A DNA stretch of 58,521 nucleotides from an uncultured bacterium (GCA_905214525.1 CAJMMN010000014.1:1-58521); one strand, 5' to 3'. Shown: positions 25,521 through 35,416, counted from the first letter of the stretch. Made by a program: numbers and translations. The notes: generated from the sequence alone by a model not told the origin.

Positions 25521-25607
25521 GCTGCACCTGCCGCCTCGAAAAACCTGCGCGCCCTCCATTCCAAAACTGGGTAGAAGAAAGCCAAAACGCAATCGCAGGA
25601 GGTCAAT

Positions 25608-26486
25608 ATGACTGCAGAAGATAAGGCAAAGAACGCCGGCAAGGTCGCGCTCGTCTTGGAGGGTGGCAGTTTTCGTGGGCAGTTTACCGCCGGCGTGCTC
25701 GACGTTCTCATGGAGGCCGGTGTCGAAATTCCGGCGGTGTACGGCGTCTCGGCCGGTGCGCTCAACGGCGTCAACTACAAGTCGCACCAGATCGGCCGCA
25801 CCAACCGAGTCAATTTGACCTTCTGCAACGACAGCCGCTACATGGGCGCCGCGTCGTTTGCGTCCACGGGTTCCATCGTGGGCTACGACTTTATCTTCAA
25901 CGACGTCCAGGACCGCCTGGATCCTTTTGATAACGAGACGTTCGACGCGAGCCCCATTGAGATGTACGCCGTCGCGACGGACATGCTCTTTGGAACCGCC
26001 ACGTACCTCCCGGTCAAAAGCGCCGTGCTCGATCTCGACGCCGTGCGCGCCTCGACCTCGCTGCCGCTGGTGACGCCGCCGGTCGAGATTGACGGGCACA
26101 AATACGTCGACGGCGGCGTGGCCGATTCGGTTCCTATCGAGCATGTGCTCGAGGAGGCCGGCTTCGAGCGCGCGGTTGTCATTGTCACGCAGGACCGCTC
26201 GTACGAGAAAAAGCCCTACGAGTTTATGCCTGCCGCGCGCGCCCGCTATGCCGACTACCCCTACCTGCTCGAGGCTATCGAGACGCGCCACGACCGTTAC
26301 AACATACAGCGCATGCACCTGTGGAAGTATGAGCGCGAGGGCCGTGCGTTGGTCGTCGCTCCGCAAAAGCCGGTCGAGGTCGGCCATGTCGAGCACGATC
26401 CGGCAAAGCTTTTGGACCTGTATATCCAGGGCCGTCAGGAGGCAAAGCGCCTGCTCGCGGAAATCCAAGAGTTCGTTGAGCGCTAG
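25608..26486 (+). CDS. Patatin-like phospholipase
   Basis: A 292-residue acyl hydrolase of the patatin/RssA-like family. Motifs seen: the oxyanion loop EGGSFRGQF (about 18), the nucleophile elbow GVSAG with S48, and the partner aspartate in VDGGVAD (D168). Together they make a Ser-Asp dyad. No signal peptide, so it acts in the cytosol or at the inner membrane face. Lipid substrate and role are unknown. ATG 25608 has a strong AGGAGG site. It stands alone between the 62-bp repeat array and the ribosomal protein operon. Confidence 0.9.
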   Translation: MTAEDKAKNAGKVALVLEGGSFRGQFTAGVLDVLMEAGVEIPAVYGVSAGALNGVNYKSHQIGRTNRVNLTFCNDSRYMGAASFASTGSIVGYDFIFNDVQDRLDPFDNETFDASPIEMYAVATDMLFGTATYLPVKSAVLDLDAVRASTSLPLVTPPVEIDGHKYVDGGVADSVPIEHVLEEAGFERAVVIVTQDRSYEKKPYEFMPAARARYADYPYLLEAIETRHDRYNIQRMHLWKYEREGRALVVAPQKPVEVGHVEHDPAKLLDLYIQGRQEAKRLLAEIQEFVER

Positions 26487-26586
26487 CGACGGCGAACCCT
26501 CAAAAAATGACAACAGCTAAAGAGTTGGAAAAATCACGGCTCGTGGATGACATGTGCAGAAACTCTGGTCGGAGCCAAAATACCTG

Positions 26587-26614
26587 TTGACTCGTACGGC
26601 GAGCGGGGTAATAT
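26587..26614 (+). promoter_or_regulatory. Promoter of rplM-rpsI
   Basis: TTGACT (26587-26592), 16-bp spacer, TAATAT (26609-26614). This leaves a leader of about 60 bases before rplM. Confidence 0.75.
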
Positions 26615-26680
26615 GGACGGGTTACTTGCAGAGCCCCGTGAATCTCTGTAACAACACGTACTGTACATGGAGGAGTCTAA

Positions 26681-27124
26681 GTGATTTCGAAATCGACTCA
26701 CTACGCCAAGCAGGGCGAGGTCCAGCGCAACTGGGTTCTCGTCGACGCCGATGGTGCTGTCCTGGGCCGTCTTGCCACCCAGATCGCAATGATCCTGCGC
26801 GGTAAGAACAAGCCCCAGTTCACGCCCAACAGCGACTGCGGCGACTTCGTTGTCGTCATCAACGCCGATAAGGTCCAGCTTACCGGTAACAAGGCCGACA
26901 CGAAGACCTATTATCGCCACAGCGGCTACAACGGCGGCCTCAAGGCTGAGAGCTTCCGCCAGGCTATGGAGAAGCACCCGGAGAAGGTCATCGAGCGCGC
27001 CGTTCGCGGTATGCTGCCCAAGACCACCCTCGGCCGTGCCCAGATGACCAAGCTTAAGGTCTACGCTGGTGCCGAGCATCCGCATGCTGCCCAGAACCCC
27101 ACGAAGATTGAGCTGGAGGCTTAA
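26681..27124 (+). CDS. rplM: 50S ribosomal protein L13
   Basis: A 147-residue ribosomal protein that binds 23S rRNA early in assembly. Typical L13 segments are present: HYAKQGEVQRNWVLVDADG, VLGRLATQIA, YYRHSGYNGG and RGMLPKTTLGR. The start is GTG 26681, eight bases after GGAGGAG. The gene is followed within three bases by rpsI, the standard L13-S9 operon. Confidence 0.97.
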   Translation: MISKSTHYAKQGEVQRNWVLVDADGAVLGRLATQIAMILRGKNKPQFTPNSDCGDFVVVINADKVQLTGNKADTKTYYRHSGYNGGLKAESFRQAMEKHPEKVIERAVRGMLPKTTLGRAQMTKLKVYAGAEHPHAAQNPTKIELEA

Positions 27125-27126
27125 AG

Positions 27127-27522
<396 letters not shown>

Positions 27523-27552
27523 GGTTTTATCTCCTTTCGAGATACAATGTAC

Positions 27553-27595
27553 AAGCGGGGCCTGCCGATTCCTCGGCGGGTCCCGCTTTTCTTTT
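27553..27595 (+). terminator. Terminator of rplM-rpsI
   Basis: AAGCGGGGCCTGCCG (27553-27567) pairs with CGGCGGGTCCCGCTT (27574-27588), with two wobble pairs, then TTCTTTTT. Confidence 0.9.
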
Positions 27596-27645
27596 TCGAC
27601 TAGGGTGGGCGGTTGTATATCGCCTGCTAGGGAAGGAGCGATCCT

Positions 27646-28983
27646 ATGCCCCAGAACATCTTCGGTACCGACGGCGTCCGTGGCGTCGCCAATGCCGACC
27701 TCTCGTGCGACCTCGCGTTTCGCCTGGGCCGCGCGGCGACCAAGTTCCTTGGCCCGGACATCTGCATCGGCCGCGACACGCGTCTTTCGGGTACCATGCT
27801 CGAGAGTGCTCTGACCGCTGGCATTATGGCAGAGGGCGGCCGTCCGCATTGCTGCGGCGTTATCCCTACGCCGGCCGTGGCGCTGCTCACCGTCCAAAAC
27901 GAGCTCGACGGCGGCATCGTCATCTCCGCTTCGCATAATCCGCCGGAGTTCAACGGCATCAAGTTCTTTAGCCGCAAGGGCATGAAGCTTCCCGATGCTG
28001 TCGAGGAAGAGATCAGCGCCTGGGTCATGTCCGAGGAGGCCATGGCTGCCGACACGCTGCCGACCGGCGCCGGTGTGGGTCACATCATCAAGATGAAAGA
28101 CGCCCGCAAGGCCTATGTCGATCATGCCATCAGCACGCTCGACGGCCTTAAGCTCGATGGCCTGGTTGTTGCCGTCGACTGCGGCCACGGTGCTTCCTGC
28201 CAGACCACGCCCGCTGCGCTGCAGCGCCTGGGCGCCACGGTCCATGCCATCAACACCGATTACTGCGGCACCGACATTAACGTTGAGTGCGGCTCCACTC
28301 ACCTTGAGCCCCTGCGCGAGCTCGTGCTGCGCACCCACGCCGATATCGGCCTGGCCCACGACGGCGACGCCGACCGCGTGCTGTTCGTCGACGGCGAGGG
28401 CAATGAGATCGACGGTGACTACATCCTGGCTATCTGCGGCTCCGATCTCGCCGCTCGCGGCAAGCTCGCCAACTCCGAGATCGTCTCGACCGTCATGTGC
28501 AACCTTGGCTTCTCCATCGCTATGAAGGAGCAGGGCTTCGAGATGGTTCAGACCGCCGTGGGCGACCGCTACGTTTTGGAGCGCATGCTCGCGGACGGCG
28601 CCGTCATCGGCGGCGAACAGTCCGGCCACATCATCTTCCTAGAGCACAACACCACCGGTGACGGCCTGGTGACGGCTCTGCAGCTGCTGGCCGTGCTCAA
28701 GCGCACCGGTCGTACCCTCACTGATCTTGCCGGCATCATGAAGAAGTACCCGCAGGTACTCGTCAACGTGCATTCCGACAACAAGGCCGGCCTGGACGAA
28801 TGCCAGCCCATTTGGGACGCCGTCGCTGCCGCCGAGAAGGAGCTTGACGGCCGCGGCCGCATTCTGGTGCGCCCGAGCGGTACCGAGCCGCTGGTCCGTG
28901 TTATGGCCGAGGCGGAGACGCACGAGCTCACTCAGCGTGTTGTCGACGACATCGTCGAGGTTGTCAAGCGCGAACTTCCCTAA
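27646..28983 (+). CDS. glmM: Phosphoglucosamine mutase
   Basis: A 445-residue enzyme converting glucosamine-6-phosphate to glucosamine-1-phosphate for UDP-GlcNAc and cell wall synthesis. The N-terminus FGTDGVRGVAN is diagnostic. The phosphorylated serine is S96 in SASHNP, the metal loop is DGDADR (about 239), and the C-terminal phosphate-binding motif is RPSGTEPLVRV (about 409). ATG 27646 has GGAAGGAG upstream. The nearby EIIA and nagB genes also concern amino sugars and sugar uptake, so the neighbourhood could balance amino sugar use against wall synthesis. Confidence 0.96.
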   Translation: MPQNIFGTDGVRGVANADLSCDLAFRLGRAATKFLGPDICIGRDTRLSGTMLESALTAGIMAEGGRPHCCGVIPTPAVALLTVQNELDGGIVISASHNPPEFNGIKFFSRKGMKLPDAVEEEISAWVMSEEAMAADTLPTGAGVGHIIKMKDARKAYVDHAISTLDGLKLDGLVVAVDCGHGASCQTTPAALQRLGATVHAINTDYCGTDINVECGSTHLEPLRELVLRTHADIGLAHDGDADRVLFVDGEGNEIDGDYILAICGSDLAARGKLANSEIVSTVMCNLGFSIAMKEQGFEMVQTAVGDRYVLERMLADGAVIGGEQSGHIIFLEHNTTGDGLVTALQLLAVLKRTGRTLTDLAGIMKKYPQVLVNVHSDNKAGLDECQPIWDAVAAAEKELDGRGRILVRPSGTEPLVRVMAEAETHELTQRVVDDIVEVVKRELP

Positions 28984-29054
28984 TGGTCAAAAACGGGTGC
29001 CAAGTGGTAAACTGTTAAAGCTATTTTGATTGATTGGTATGTCCGAGGGGGAGC

Positions 29055-29552
29055 ATGTTCACTAAAGTCCTAAGGTCTTTTGGTATGCGTGGACGAGTTC
29101 TTACGCTGGATGCTCCCATCTCGGGCGACGTCATTCCGCTCTCCGAGGTAAACGACCAGACGTTTGCCACCGGCCTTTTGGGCCAGGGCGTGGCGATTCA
29201 GCCTACCGGCACGCGTGTGATTGCGCCGGCAGACGCCAAGGTCGAGGCCATTTTTCCCACGGGTCACGCCGTTGCGCTCAACACGGTCGATGGCCTAGAC
29301 GTGCTGATCCACGTTGGTTTGGACACTGTTCAGCTTGAGGGCAAGCATTTTAGCGTGCATGCACAGGTGGGCGATGTCGTCCATAAGGGTGACGTGCTCA
29401 TCGAGTTCGATCGCGAGGCAATTGCTGCCGAGGGCTACGATGTGACGGTTCCCATCTTGGTGTGCAACTCCGTTGAGTTCTCGAGTATCAAGGGCTCCGT
29501 TGGTGCGCATGTCGAAGAGATGGACCAGCTCATCGTTGCTCGCGAACGCTAG
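29055..29552 (+). CDS. PTS glucose-type EIIA domain protein
   Basis: A 165-residue stand-alone EIIA of the glucose family. It passes phosphate from HPr to a sugar-specific EIIB. The active-site histidine is H86 in LIHVGLDTV, with the supporting histidine H71 in TGHAVAL. The N-terminal amphipathic stretch (FTKVLRSFGM) could bind membrane. ATG 29055 has GAGGGGGAG upstream; the earlier in-frame start at 29034 has no good site. No EIIB or EIIC is in the window, so its partner is elsewhere. It could also act in regulation, as Crr does in enterobacteria, but that is not shown here. Confidence 0.9.
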   Translation: MFTKVLRSFGMRGRVLTLDAPISGDVIPLSEVNDQTFATGLLGQGVAIQPTGTRVIAPADAKVEAIFPTGHAVALNTVDGLDVLIHVGLDTVQLEGKHFSVHAQVGDVVHKGDVLIEFDREAIAAEGYDVTVPILVCNSVEFSSIKGSVGAHVEEMDQLIVARER

Positions 29553-29594
29553 CAAGTGCACGTGGCCATTAGCCTACAATTCAAACACGTTTAT

Positions 29595-29624
29595 GGAGGG
29601 CGCCCTTGAAAGAGGGCGCCCTCC
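29595..29624. terminator. Strong hairpin after the EIIA gene
   Basis: GGAGGGCGCCCT (29595-29606) pairs perfectly with AGGGCGCCCTCC (29613-29624). No T run follows, so intrinsic termination is uncertain. The gap 29625-29824 before nagB is GC-rich and holds no supported gene. Confidence 0.55.
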
Positions 29625-29824
29625 GTGGCAAGATGGGATTTGTCCGAAGCTAAACGGCTTTGGGTCACCGTGGACGGGCAGGGGCCTCGACGCGGCTAGA
29701 CACGAGACACATACATTACGCGACCTCGCCCTGGTGGCCGCACACGTTGGTTGCGGCCGACGCGGGCCGCGGGCAAGTGCTTGTAAGGGGAGCCTTGCCT
29801 CTCTTGTACGAGAAAGGACGCGTA

Positions 29825-30553
29825 ATGAAGATCATTAAAGCTAAAGACTACGAGGATATGAGCCGCAAGGCCGCCAATATTATCTCGGCGCAGGTTATCC
29901 TCAAGCCCGATTGCGTGCTGGGTCTTGCCACCGGCTCCACCCCGATCGGTGCCTACAAGCAGCTCGCTGCTTGGTACGAGAAGGGCGACGTCGACTTTGC
30001 CGAGGTCAGCACCTACAACCTGGACGAGTATCGCGGCCTTTCGCACGACGATCCCCAGAGCTATCACTACTTCATGCGTGAGAACTTCTTCGATCACATC
30101 AACATCGACCTGAACAACACGCATGTGCCCGACGGTTCCAACCCCGACGCCGCCGCTGCCTGCTCTGAGTACGACAAGATCGTCGCCGCCGCCGGTTACC
30201 CGGATCTGCAGCTGCTCGGCATTGGCAACAACGGCCACATCGGTTTCAACGAGCCCGATGACCACTTCTCCAAGGGCACGCACTGCGTCGACCTCACCGA
30301 GAGCACCATTCAGGCCAACAGCCGCCTGTTCGACAGCATCGACGATGTTCCCCGTCAGGCCTACACCATGGGTACCCAGACCATCATGTATGCCCGCATG
30401 ATCCTGGTCGTCGCCAACGGCGAGGCCAAGGCTCAGGCCGTGCATGACATGTGCTATGGCCCGGTTACGCCCGAGTGCCCGGCTTCGATCCTGCAGCTGC
30501 ACACCAACTGCGTTGTCGTTGCCGATGAGGCCGCCCTTTCGCTCTGCGAGTAG
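29825..30553 (+). CDS. nagB: Glucosamine-6-phosphate deaminase
   Basis: A 242-residue enzyme converting glucosamine-6-phosphate to fructose-6-phosphate and ammonia. This is the catabolic counterpart of the GlmM pathway encoded nearby. Motifs: LGLATGSTPIGAY (substrate phosphate loop), YNLDEYRGL with the general-base aspartate, and GIGNNGHIGFNEP with the catalytic histidine. The length equals that of short Gram-positive NagB forms. ATG 29825 has AGAAAGGA upstream. It is probably monocistronic, with a terminator just downstream. Confidence 0.95.
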   Translation: MKIIKAKDYEDMSRKAANIISAQVILKPDCVLGLATGSTPIGAYKQLAAWYEKGDVDFAEVSTYNLDEYRGLSHDDPQSYHYFMRENFFDHINIDLNNTHVPDGSNPDAAAACSEYDKIVAAAGYPDLQLLGIGNNGHIGFNEPDDHFSKGTHCVDLTESTIQANSRLFDSIDDVPRQAYTMGTQTIMYARMILVVANGEAKAQAVHDMCYGPVTPECPASILQLHTNCVVVADEAALSLCE

Positions 30554-30585
30554 CGCGAATCCTGCAGCTCGACATAGCCTTGCCT

Positions 30586-30613
30586 AAGGCCTCCGCTTTG
30601 CGGGGGCCTTTTT
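30586..30613 (+). terminator. Terminator of nagB
   Basis: AAGGCCTCCG (30586-30595) pairs with CGGGGGCCTT (30601-30610) with one wobble, followed by five Ts in all. Confidence 0.88.
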
Positions 30614-30681
30614 GCTATCCCTTTTTGCCCACTTGACCAAAAACTTGCCGCAAGCTTGACGAATGCCGGATGCCCAACAGC

Positions 30682-30710
30682 TTGATTCATTCCATACCAG
30701 ATTCTATGCA
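30682..30710 (+). promoter_or_regulatory. Candidate promoter before the large regulator
   Basis: TTGATT (30682-30687), 17-bp spacer, TATGCA (30705-30710). It is weak at the -10. The gap 30614-31001 contains no supported gene. AAAAACTTGCCGC occurs twice in it (near 30650 and 30885) and could be a regulator site. Confidence 0.3.
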
Positions 30711-31001
30711 ATAATGCCACTAAAAGGTCGTAGACGGTAGCGGGTGCTAGGCGAGCTGAATGACATAGCTGAACCTTGTTCATTTGCGTTACACTGCCGC
30801 TTAGATGGGACAAGCTGACAAGCTCATTTACCTGCTTAAAGACCGATTAGTCGGGGGATTAATAACAATCGGCCCTCGCTGTACAAAAACTTGCCGCTTG
30901 CGTACCAAAAGACAACCTAGAACACAAGGTCGCTCTATTCATAGCGCGGCTTGTATGGTCTTGCGGTTACAGTGTCCATACGGTCGAGTTGAGGAGCGGG
31001 C

Positions 31002-34001
31002 ATGGTAAACGATTTGGGCAGTATGGACGACCTCGAGCTGATGCCGCTGGGCGGTGGCTATATGGTGCGACGCGAACGCTTGATGAATGAGCTTCTCGCC
31101 AAGGGCCGAAAGGCCGGCATCGTGGTTCTTTATGCGCCCGACGGGTTTGGGAAGACCTCGGTGCTGCTGCAGTACACCCATGAGGTTAAATGCGACCCGA
31201 CGCGAGGCCCCGTGCGGATTATCGAGGCCGATCGCGCCACTGGGCGCGAGGTGTTTATGCAGCTCGAGGTGGTTACCGAAGAACTCAAAGACAAACCGCA
31301 CTCCCTTATCGCGATTGATAATGTGCCAAACCTCGATCAGCACGATACCGAAGACCTCATCGACAGGATTCGCGGCCTGCGCGCTATGGGGGTGGGGGTC
31401 TTTATCTCCTGCCGTCCTTCAAATCGTCAACTGATTCATGGGCTGGGCGATTCGGTTAAGATCAATGCGCAGATGCTCAAGGTGCATGCCTATGAGTATT
31501 CGGCGTGGGCATCGGCGTTTTCGATCAGCACATCGCTCGACTTTTATCAGCTCACGCAGGGCGTGCCCGAGCTCGTTTCGGCATTGCAGACGGGTCTGTA
31601 TGGCCAAGGCGACGTAGCCGGTCTGCTCGAAAACGAGATTGTCAACGTATATGGCGCGGCACTTGTCGACCTGGCTTCGCTCGACAATAATGCACTGTTT
31701 TGCGTGGCATGTCTCATGATTTTGATGGGCGAGGGCAATATCGCAGAACTCGAGGCTTGCGGGGTGAGGCTATCGATGGTCGACCAGTCCTACTTCGTAC
31801 GCGACTACCCGATCTTTGGCTTGGACCCCGCCGAGCGGAGTTTTACGTGTCTGGGCACGGAGGATAACGGACGCTTGCGCTTGCGTAAGTTGGTGGCCGA
31901 GGTTCGCCCCGAACTTGTTCCGAGGGCGGCCCGGATTTTGCTTAAGGCGGGCCGATGCGATGCGGCGATGGGCCTGGCGGACGCCTTTTTGGACCGTGAT
32001 GCGGTCCTTGAACTTGCTGGGCAGTATGGGGTCGATCTGGCTCTGACGGGGCACGGGGCCGATATCTGCCGAGCAGCGCTGGGCACGATCGATGCCGAGG
32101 ATCCGGCTCCAGAGCCAACGCCTGCCGAGGCGCTTGGCGTATATCTGGCAGCGGTCAGCGTGTCCAATACAAAGCTCGCTCGCTATATGGCATCGGTCAT
32201 CGAGCGCGGGGGCGAACGGGCGGCCTGCGAAATAGACCCTGTTTCATGGAGGGTGGCCCAGACACTGACGGCTGTTTGCTATGGGGACAACGGGCTTGGG
32301 CTTCCTACGAACCTGACCGTGCCAGAAATCGAGACATCCCATACCGCACTCGATATGTTGTCCGCGCATATCGAGGTCAAGCGCTGCCTGACCGAGCGGG
32401 GAGATGACGGCGGCGTTCTACAGCAGCTCAAAACGAGCAAGGCCTACGACTGCGAGCTCGACATCGCGGGGATTGTTATACGGGCCGACAGCATGCTGGT
32501 GGAGCTTTTTGACGGGTCGTTTGCGGGAACCGACGAGCGCGACGACGAGATGACGGTGGTGCGGGAGGCGCTCGACGTACGTGGGCTCAAGGCGATGGCT
32601 ATCTGGGTGCGCATGGTGTTGGCGGCACGGCGGCTCCTTTCCGGCTTGCCGGTAACCGACGACGCGGCATTCAACGAGCTCGATCGTTTTGCCGTGCGCA
32701 TGCGCGACAACCAGATTCAGCTGTTTGGCCTGTTGCTAGAAGGCTGGCAGTCGCTGGCAGAGGGACGGCCGGTTAATGCAAAGTTCCGTGCGGTCCAAGT
32801 GCTCAAACTTGCCGAGGAGTCGATTGCGTACATGCGCGATAACGCATTGCTGTTGGAGCGCGCGGCGTATCTGCGTAACACCTCGATGGTTTCGGTGCGC
32901 GAGGAAGCGGAGCTACTCGATATAAGCCAGACGCAGGTTGGTGGAGCGGAGGCCTGGATGGTGGCGCTGCATTTGGCCTGTGCGGGCCGAGACAGCGATC
33001 TTGCGGCCTGGATGTCCATGAATCGCGCGGGGATTCTAGAGCCATCGTATCGGCTCTTTGCGCGCCTTGCCATGCATTGTCTGGGCGAGCCGGCGACCAG
33101 GATTCGCAAGAAGCTTCCCGTGCGCGAGCTGTCGCGGTACTCGCTGCGCGACGATTTGGAAGGGGAGGGCGAGCGCCTGTTCCAGGCCGGTGAGGTTGAA
33201 GCCGTTGATACCATCGACCATATCGAGATTCGCATGTTTGGGGCGTTTCGCGCCGAGCGCGACGGGTTTCCCATCACGGACAAAATGTGGCGCCGCAAGA
33301 AGGCGGCGACACTTGCCGAGCGGCTTGCGCTGGGCATGGATGCGCTCGTCGATCGTGAGACGCTGGCCATGGAGCTGTGGCCCCATGCCGAGTTCAATAG
33401 CGCCCGCAACAACCTGTACTCGACGATATCGCGCTTGCGGTCGGCTTTGGGACCGACGCCGGATGGCAAGTCGTGTGTGCTCATCCAAAATGAATGCATC
33501 GGACTCAACGGCGACTACGTCAAGACCGATGTACGGTTGTTTGACCAGATAAGCCGCGAGGTTTTGGGAAATCGCACGGGTGCGCGCGGGCCCCATTTAG
33601 TTGAGCTGTGCCTTAAGATTGAGCAACTTTATGCTGGACCGCTGTATGTGCCCAATGGCTGTAATCCAACCTACTTTTTGCGTATGCGACGCATTATGCA
33701 GTCAAAGTACATCGATTGCATGATTAAGGGAGCAAATGCCGCTCTAGAAGAAAACGATCTGCAGTCGGCGATTTGGCTGGCGGAGTCGGGGCTTCGGCAG
33801 GAAACGGCGCGTGAGGATATGGTGCGCTGCGCCATGCGCGTCTACAGTGCGGCGGGGCGGCGGCGCGATATCGTCGAGCTGTACAGCGGGCATATGCACC
33901 ATCTGAGGGAACAGGTCAATGGCGTGCCCGAGCCCGAGACGCGGCGTCTATACGAGCGCTTGGTGGAGGGGCGGCTCAATCGCGTGCTGGTCGAGCGATA
34001 A
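31002..34001 (+). CDS. STAND-type ATPase regulator with C-terminal winged helix and BTAD domain
   Basis: A 999-residue multidomain regulator. Near the N-terminus a P-loop reads LYAPDGFGKTSVLLQY (about 43-58), followed by a Walker B-like LIAIDNV (about 104), resembling the MalT/AfsR STAND ATPases. The middle (about 300-720) is helical and probably repeat-like. From about 745 there is an OmpR/SARP-like winged helix (IRMFGAFRAERDG ... RKKAATLAERLAL ... ARNNLYSTISRLRSALG). The BTAD helical domain closes the protein (ENDLQSAIWLAESGLRQE ... VYSAAGRRRDIVELY). Order is reversed from AfsR, where the SARP part is N-terminal. ATG 31002 has GAGGAG upstream. It is monocistronic. The controlled genes and ligand are unknown. 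Confidence 0.85.
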   Translation: MVNDLGSMDDLELMPLGGGYMVRRERLMNELLAKGRKAGIVVLYAPDGFGKTSVLLQYTHEVKCDPTRGPVRIIEADRATGREVFMQLEVVTEELKDKPHSLIAIDNVPNLDQHDTEDLIDRIRGLRAMGVGVFISCRPSNRQLIHGLGDSVKINAQMLKVHAYEYSAWASAFSISTSLDFYQLTQGVPELVSALQTGLYGQGDVAGLLENEIVNVYGAALVDLASLDNNALFCVACLMILMGEGNIAELEACGVRLSMVDQSYFVRDYPIFGLDPAERSFTCLGTEDNGRLRLRKLVAEVRPELVPRAARILLKAGRCDAAMGLADAFLDRDAVLELAGQYGVDLALTGHGADICRAALGTIDAEDPAPEPTPAEALGVYLAAVSVSNTKLARYMASVIERGGERAACEIDPVSWRVAQTLTAVCYGDNGLGLPTNLTVPEIETSHTALDMLSAHIEVKRCLTERGDDGGVLQQLKTSKAYDCELDIAGIVIRADSMLVELFDGSFAGTDERDDEMTVVREALDVRGLKAMAIWVRMVLAARRLLSGLPVTDDAAFNELDRFAVRMRDNQIQLFGLLLEGWQSLAEGRPVNAKFRAVQVLKLAEESIAYMRDNALLLERAAYLRNTSMVSVREEAELLDISQTQVGGAEAWMVALHLACAGRDSDLAAWMSMNRAGILEPSYRLFARLAMHCLGEPATRIRKKLPVRELSRYSLRDDLEGEGERLFQAGEVEAVDTIDHIEIRMFGAFRAERDGFPITDKMWRRKKAATLAERLALGMDALVDRETLAMELWPHAEFNSARNNLYSTISRLRSALGPTPDGKSCVLIQNECIGLNGDYVKTDVRLFDQISREVLGNRTGARGPHLVELCLKIEQLYAGPLYVPNGCNPTYFLRMRRIMQSKYIDCMIKGANAALEENDLQSAIWLAESGLRQETAREDMVRCAMRVYSAAGRRRDIVELYSGHMHHLREQVNGVPEPETRRLYERLVEGRLNRVLVER

Positions 34002-34004
34002 AAA

Positions 34005-34033
34005 ACGGGCGCCCGAAGTACTTGGGCACCCGT
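34005..34033 (-). terminator. Terminator for yhbY, shared with the upstream regulator
   Basis: ACGGGCGCCC (34005-34014) pairs with GGGCACCCGT (34024-34033) with one wobble. On the minus strand a run of Ts follows, so it best serves yhbY. It also lies right after the plus-strand regulator stop. Confidence 0.75.
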
Positions 34034-34070
34034 AAGCTTGCTATGTGTTGGCTCGCCGGATCATTGGCTC

Positions 34071-34370
34071 TTAGACGAGCTTGATCTTCTCGATGTCCTT
34101 GCGCGAGGACTCGCGATACAGCGAGAACTTGCGGCCGATGACCTGGACGACCTCGGCGTGGCAACGCTCAGCGAGCTCTTCGGCGGCCTCGCGGGCGGAA
34201 AGACTGGAGCCATCGAGCACGGAGCACTTAACGAGCTCATGCTTCTCCAGGTAGGCGACCGTCTGCTCGACGGTGCCCTCGTTGACATCGGACTTACCGA
34301 TGATGATGGCGGGGTTGAGGTGATGGGCCATGCTGCGAAGCTGCTTGACCTGGGCTCCTGTCAGTGCCAT
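34071..34370 (-). CDS. yhbY: CRS1/YhbY-family RNA-binding protein
   Basis: A 99-residue single CRM-domain protein that associates with pre-50S particles in other bacteria. It starts ALTGAQVKQLRSMAHHLNP, has the IIIGK loop (usually IGKxG; here IGKSD) and the later VVQVIGRKFSLYRES, all family hallmarks. ATG 34370. It stands alone between the large regulator (convergent) and a methyltransferase gene on the same strand. Confidence 0.9.
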   Translation of the reverse strand: MALTGAQVKQLRSMAHHLNPAIIIGKSDVNEGTVEQTVAYLEKHELVKCSVLDGSSLSAREAAEELAERCHAEVVQVIGRKFSLYRESSRKDIEKIKLV

Positions 34371-34528
34371 GGGTTCTCGCTTTCTATGTATGGGGCGCCC
34401 CGCGACGGGGCCTTAATCTACGTGAGCTGTCCCACGATAGCGCAGGAACGGCACGGTGTGGAGCGCGTTTGCCCAGTTCGCAAAGAATGCGGATGCCGAG
34501 GTGATGGGCAGCTCGGGCTGTGAACGGG

Positions 34529-35416
34529 CTACGAGCGGGATTCAGAGACCGGTTCCCATGCAATAAACGCCCAGCGAACCTTACGGACATGATCGAGCAT
34601 ATAGCGCCCCTGCGGCACGCCCTTGGATCCCGGCTCACCGGCATGGGGGTTCTCAATCATGTGCTGGGCGATGTAGTCGCGCAGACGGTCGATCTTATCC
34701 TCGTTGCCATGCTCGAGCATACGGGAAAAATCCGCCACACCTGCCTCAAGGCTATCGAAGGTATCGCGACGAGGCGATTCAAAGTATGTAACCTGCGGCA
34801 ACACACCCATCTGAATGAGGATGTTGAAGGCGTACACAAAGCCATTGCTGCAGGTAACCGAGGCGCCGATAGCGTTCATCAAGTGCAGATCATAGCGCGG
34901 GCTGGAGTTAGCGACCATCGTGACAGCACAACGCCGACGAGCCGTTCGATCAAGCTTGGCAAGCGCATCTTTTAGATTGGTCGTCGTAACCGACCGACTG
35001 GCAAAGGCAACATCCACCGCTTTCGCGACCGGTCCAACCAAATCCCAATCATCATCCCAAGCAAGCTCAAGCGGCGTAATGCGATCCTCGAGCCCATAGT
35101 ACTCAATGCCAGCATCAAGCGTGCCCAACATAGCAGGAGAGAAATCTGCCGCAATTATAGGATGCCCAGCCTGAGCAAGCGGAATAGCAATCGACCCAGC
35201 TCCACACCCCATATCCAGTACGGATTCCCCAGGCTTTAACGCCAACAGCTTCATAAAGTCCCGGGCATACGGGGCAGTCTCCAACGGCCGAAAATGCCGA
35301 GCCCGCTTATCCCATTCAAAAGAATCGTCAGCCCGCCGCCGATCAGCTTGCAGACGCATCCATTCGCCATTCCAATCCGCAGAAAGCAGATCAGAACGAA
35401 TCTCCCCATCAACCAC
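34529..35416 (-). CDS. Class I SAM-dependent methyltransferase
   Basis: A 295-residue cytosolic protein with a Rossmann-type methyltransferase domain. Motif I is VLDMGCGAGSIAIPLA at about 70-85, followed by IIAADFSPAML (motif II acidic residue). The C-terminal 100 residues vary and may set the substrate, which I cannot name. I chose GTG 35416 because AGGAGG lies exactly seven bases upstream on the minus strand; the longer frame to 35476 adds an unlikely hydrophobic lead. Its upstream flank is the 142-bp inverted-repeat element. Confidence 0.82.
   Translation of the reverse strand: MVDGEIRSDLLSADWNGEWMRLQADRRRADDSFEWDKRARHFRPLETAPYARDFMKLLALKPGESVLDMGCGAGSIAIPLAQAGHPIIAADFSPAMLGTLDAGIEYYGLEDRITPLELAWDDDWDLVGPVAKAVDVAFASRSVTTTNLKDALAKLDRTARRRCAVTMVANSSPRYDLHLMNAIGASVTCSNGFVYAFNILIQMGVLPQVTYFESPRRDTFDSLEAGVADFSRMLEHGNEDKIDRLRDYIAQHMIENPHAGEPGSKGVPQGRYMLDHVRKVRWAFIAWEPVSESRS

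Noticed and set aside
25144..25611. 155-codon frame across the 62-bp repeats
   Set aside because: The repeat period of 62 is not divisible by three, so the repeated DNA is read in shifting frames. No ribosome site.
29625..29824. glmS-type ribozyme or riboswitch before nagB
   Set aside because: The GC-rich gap has some pairing potential but no recognisable conserved core.
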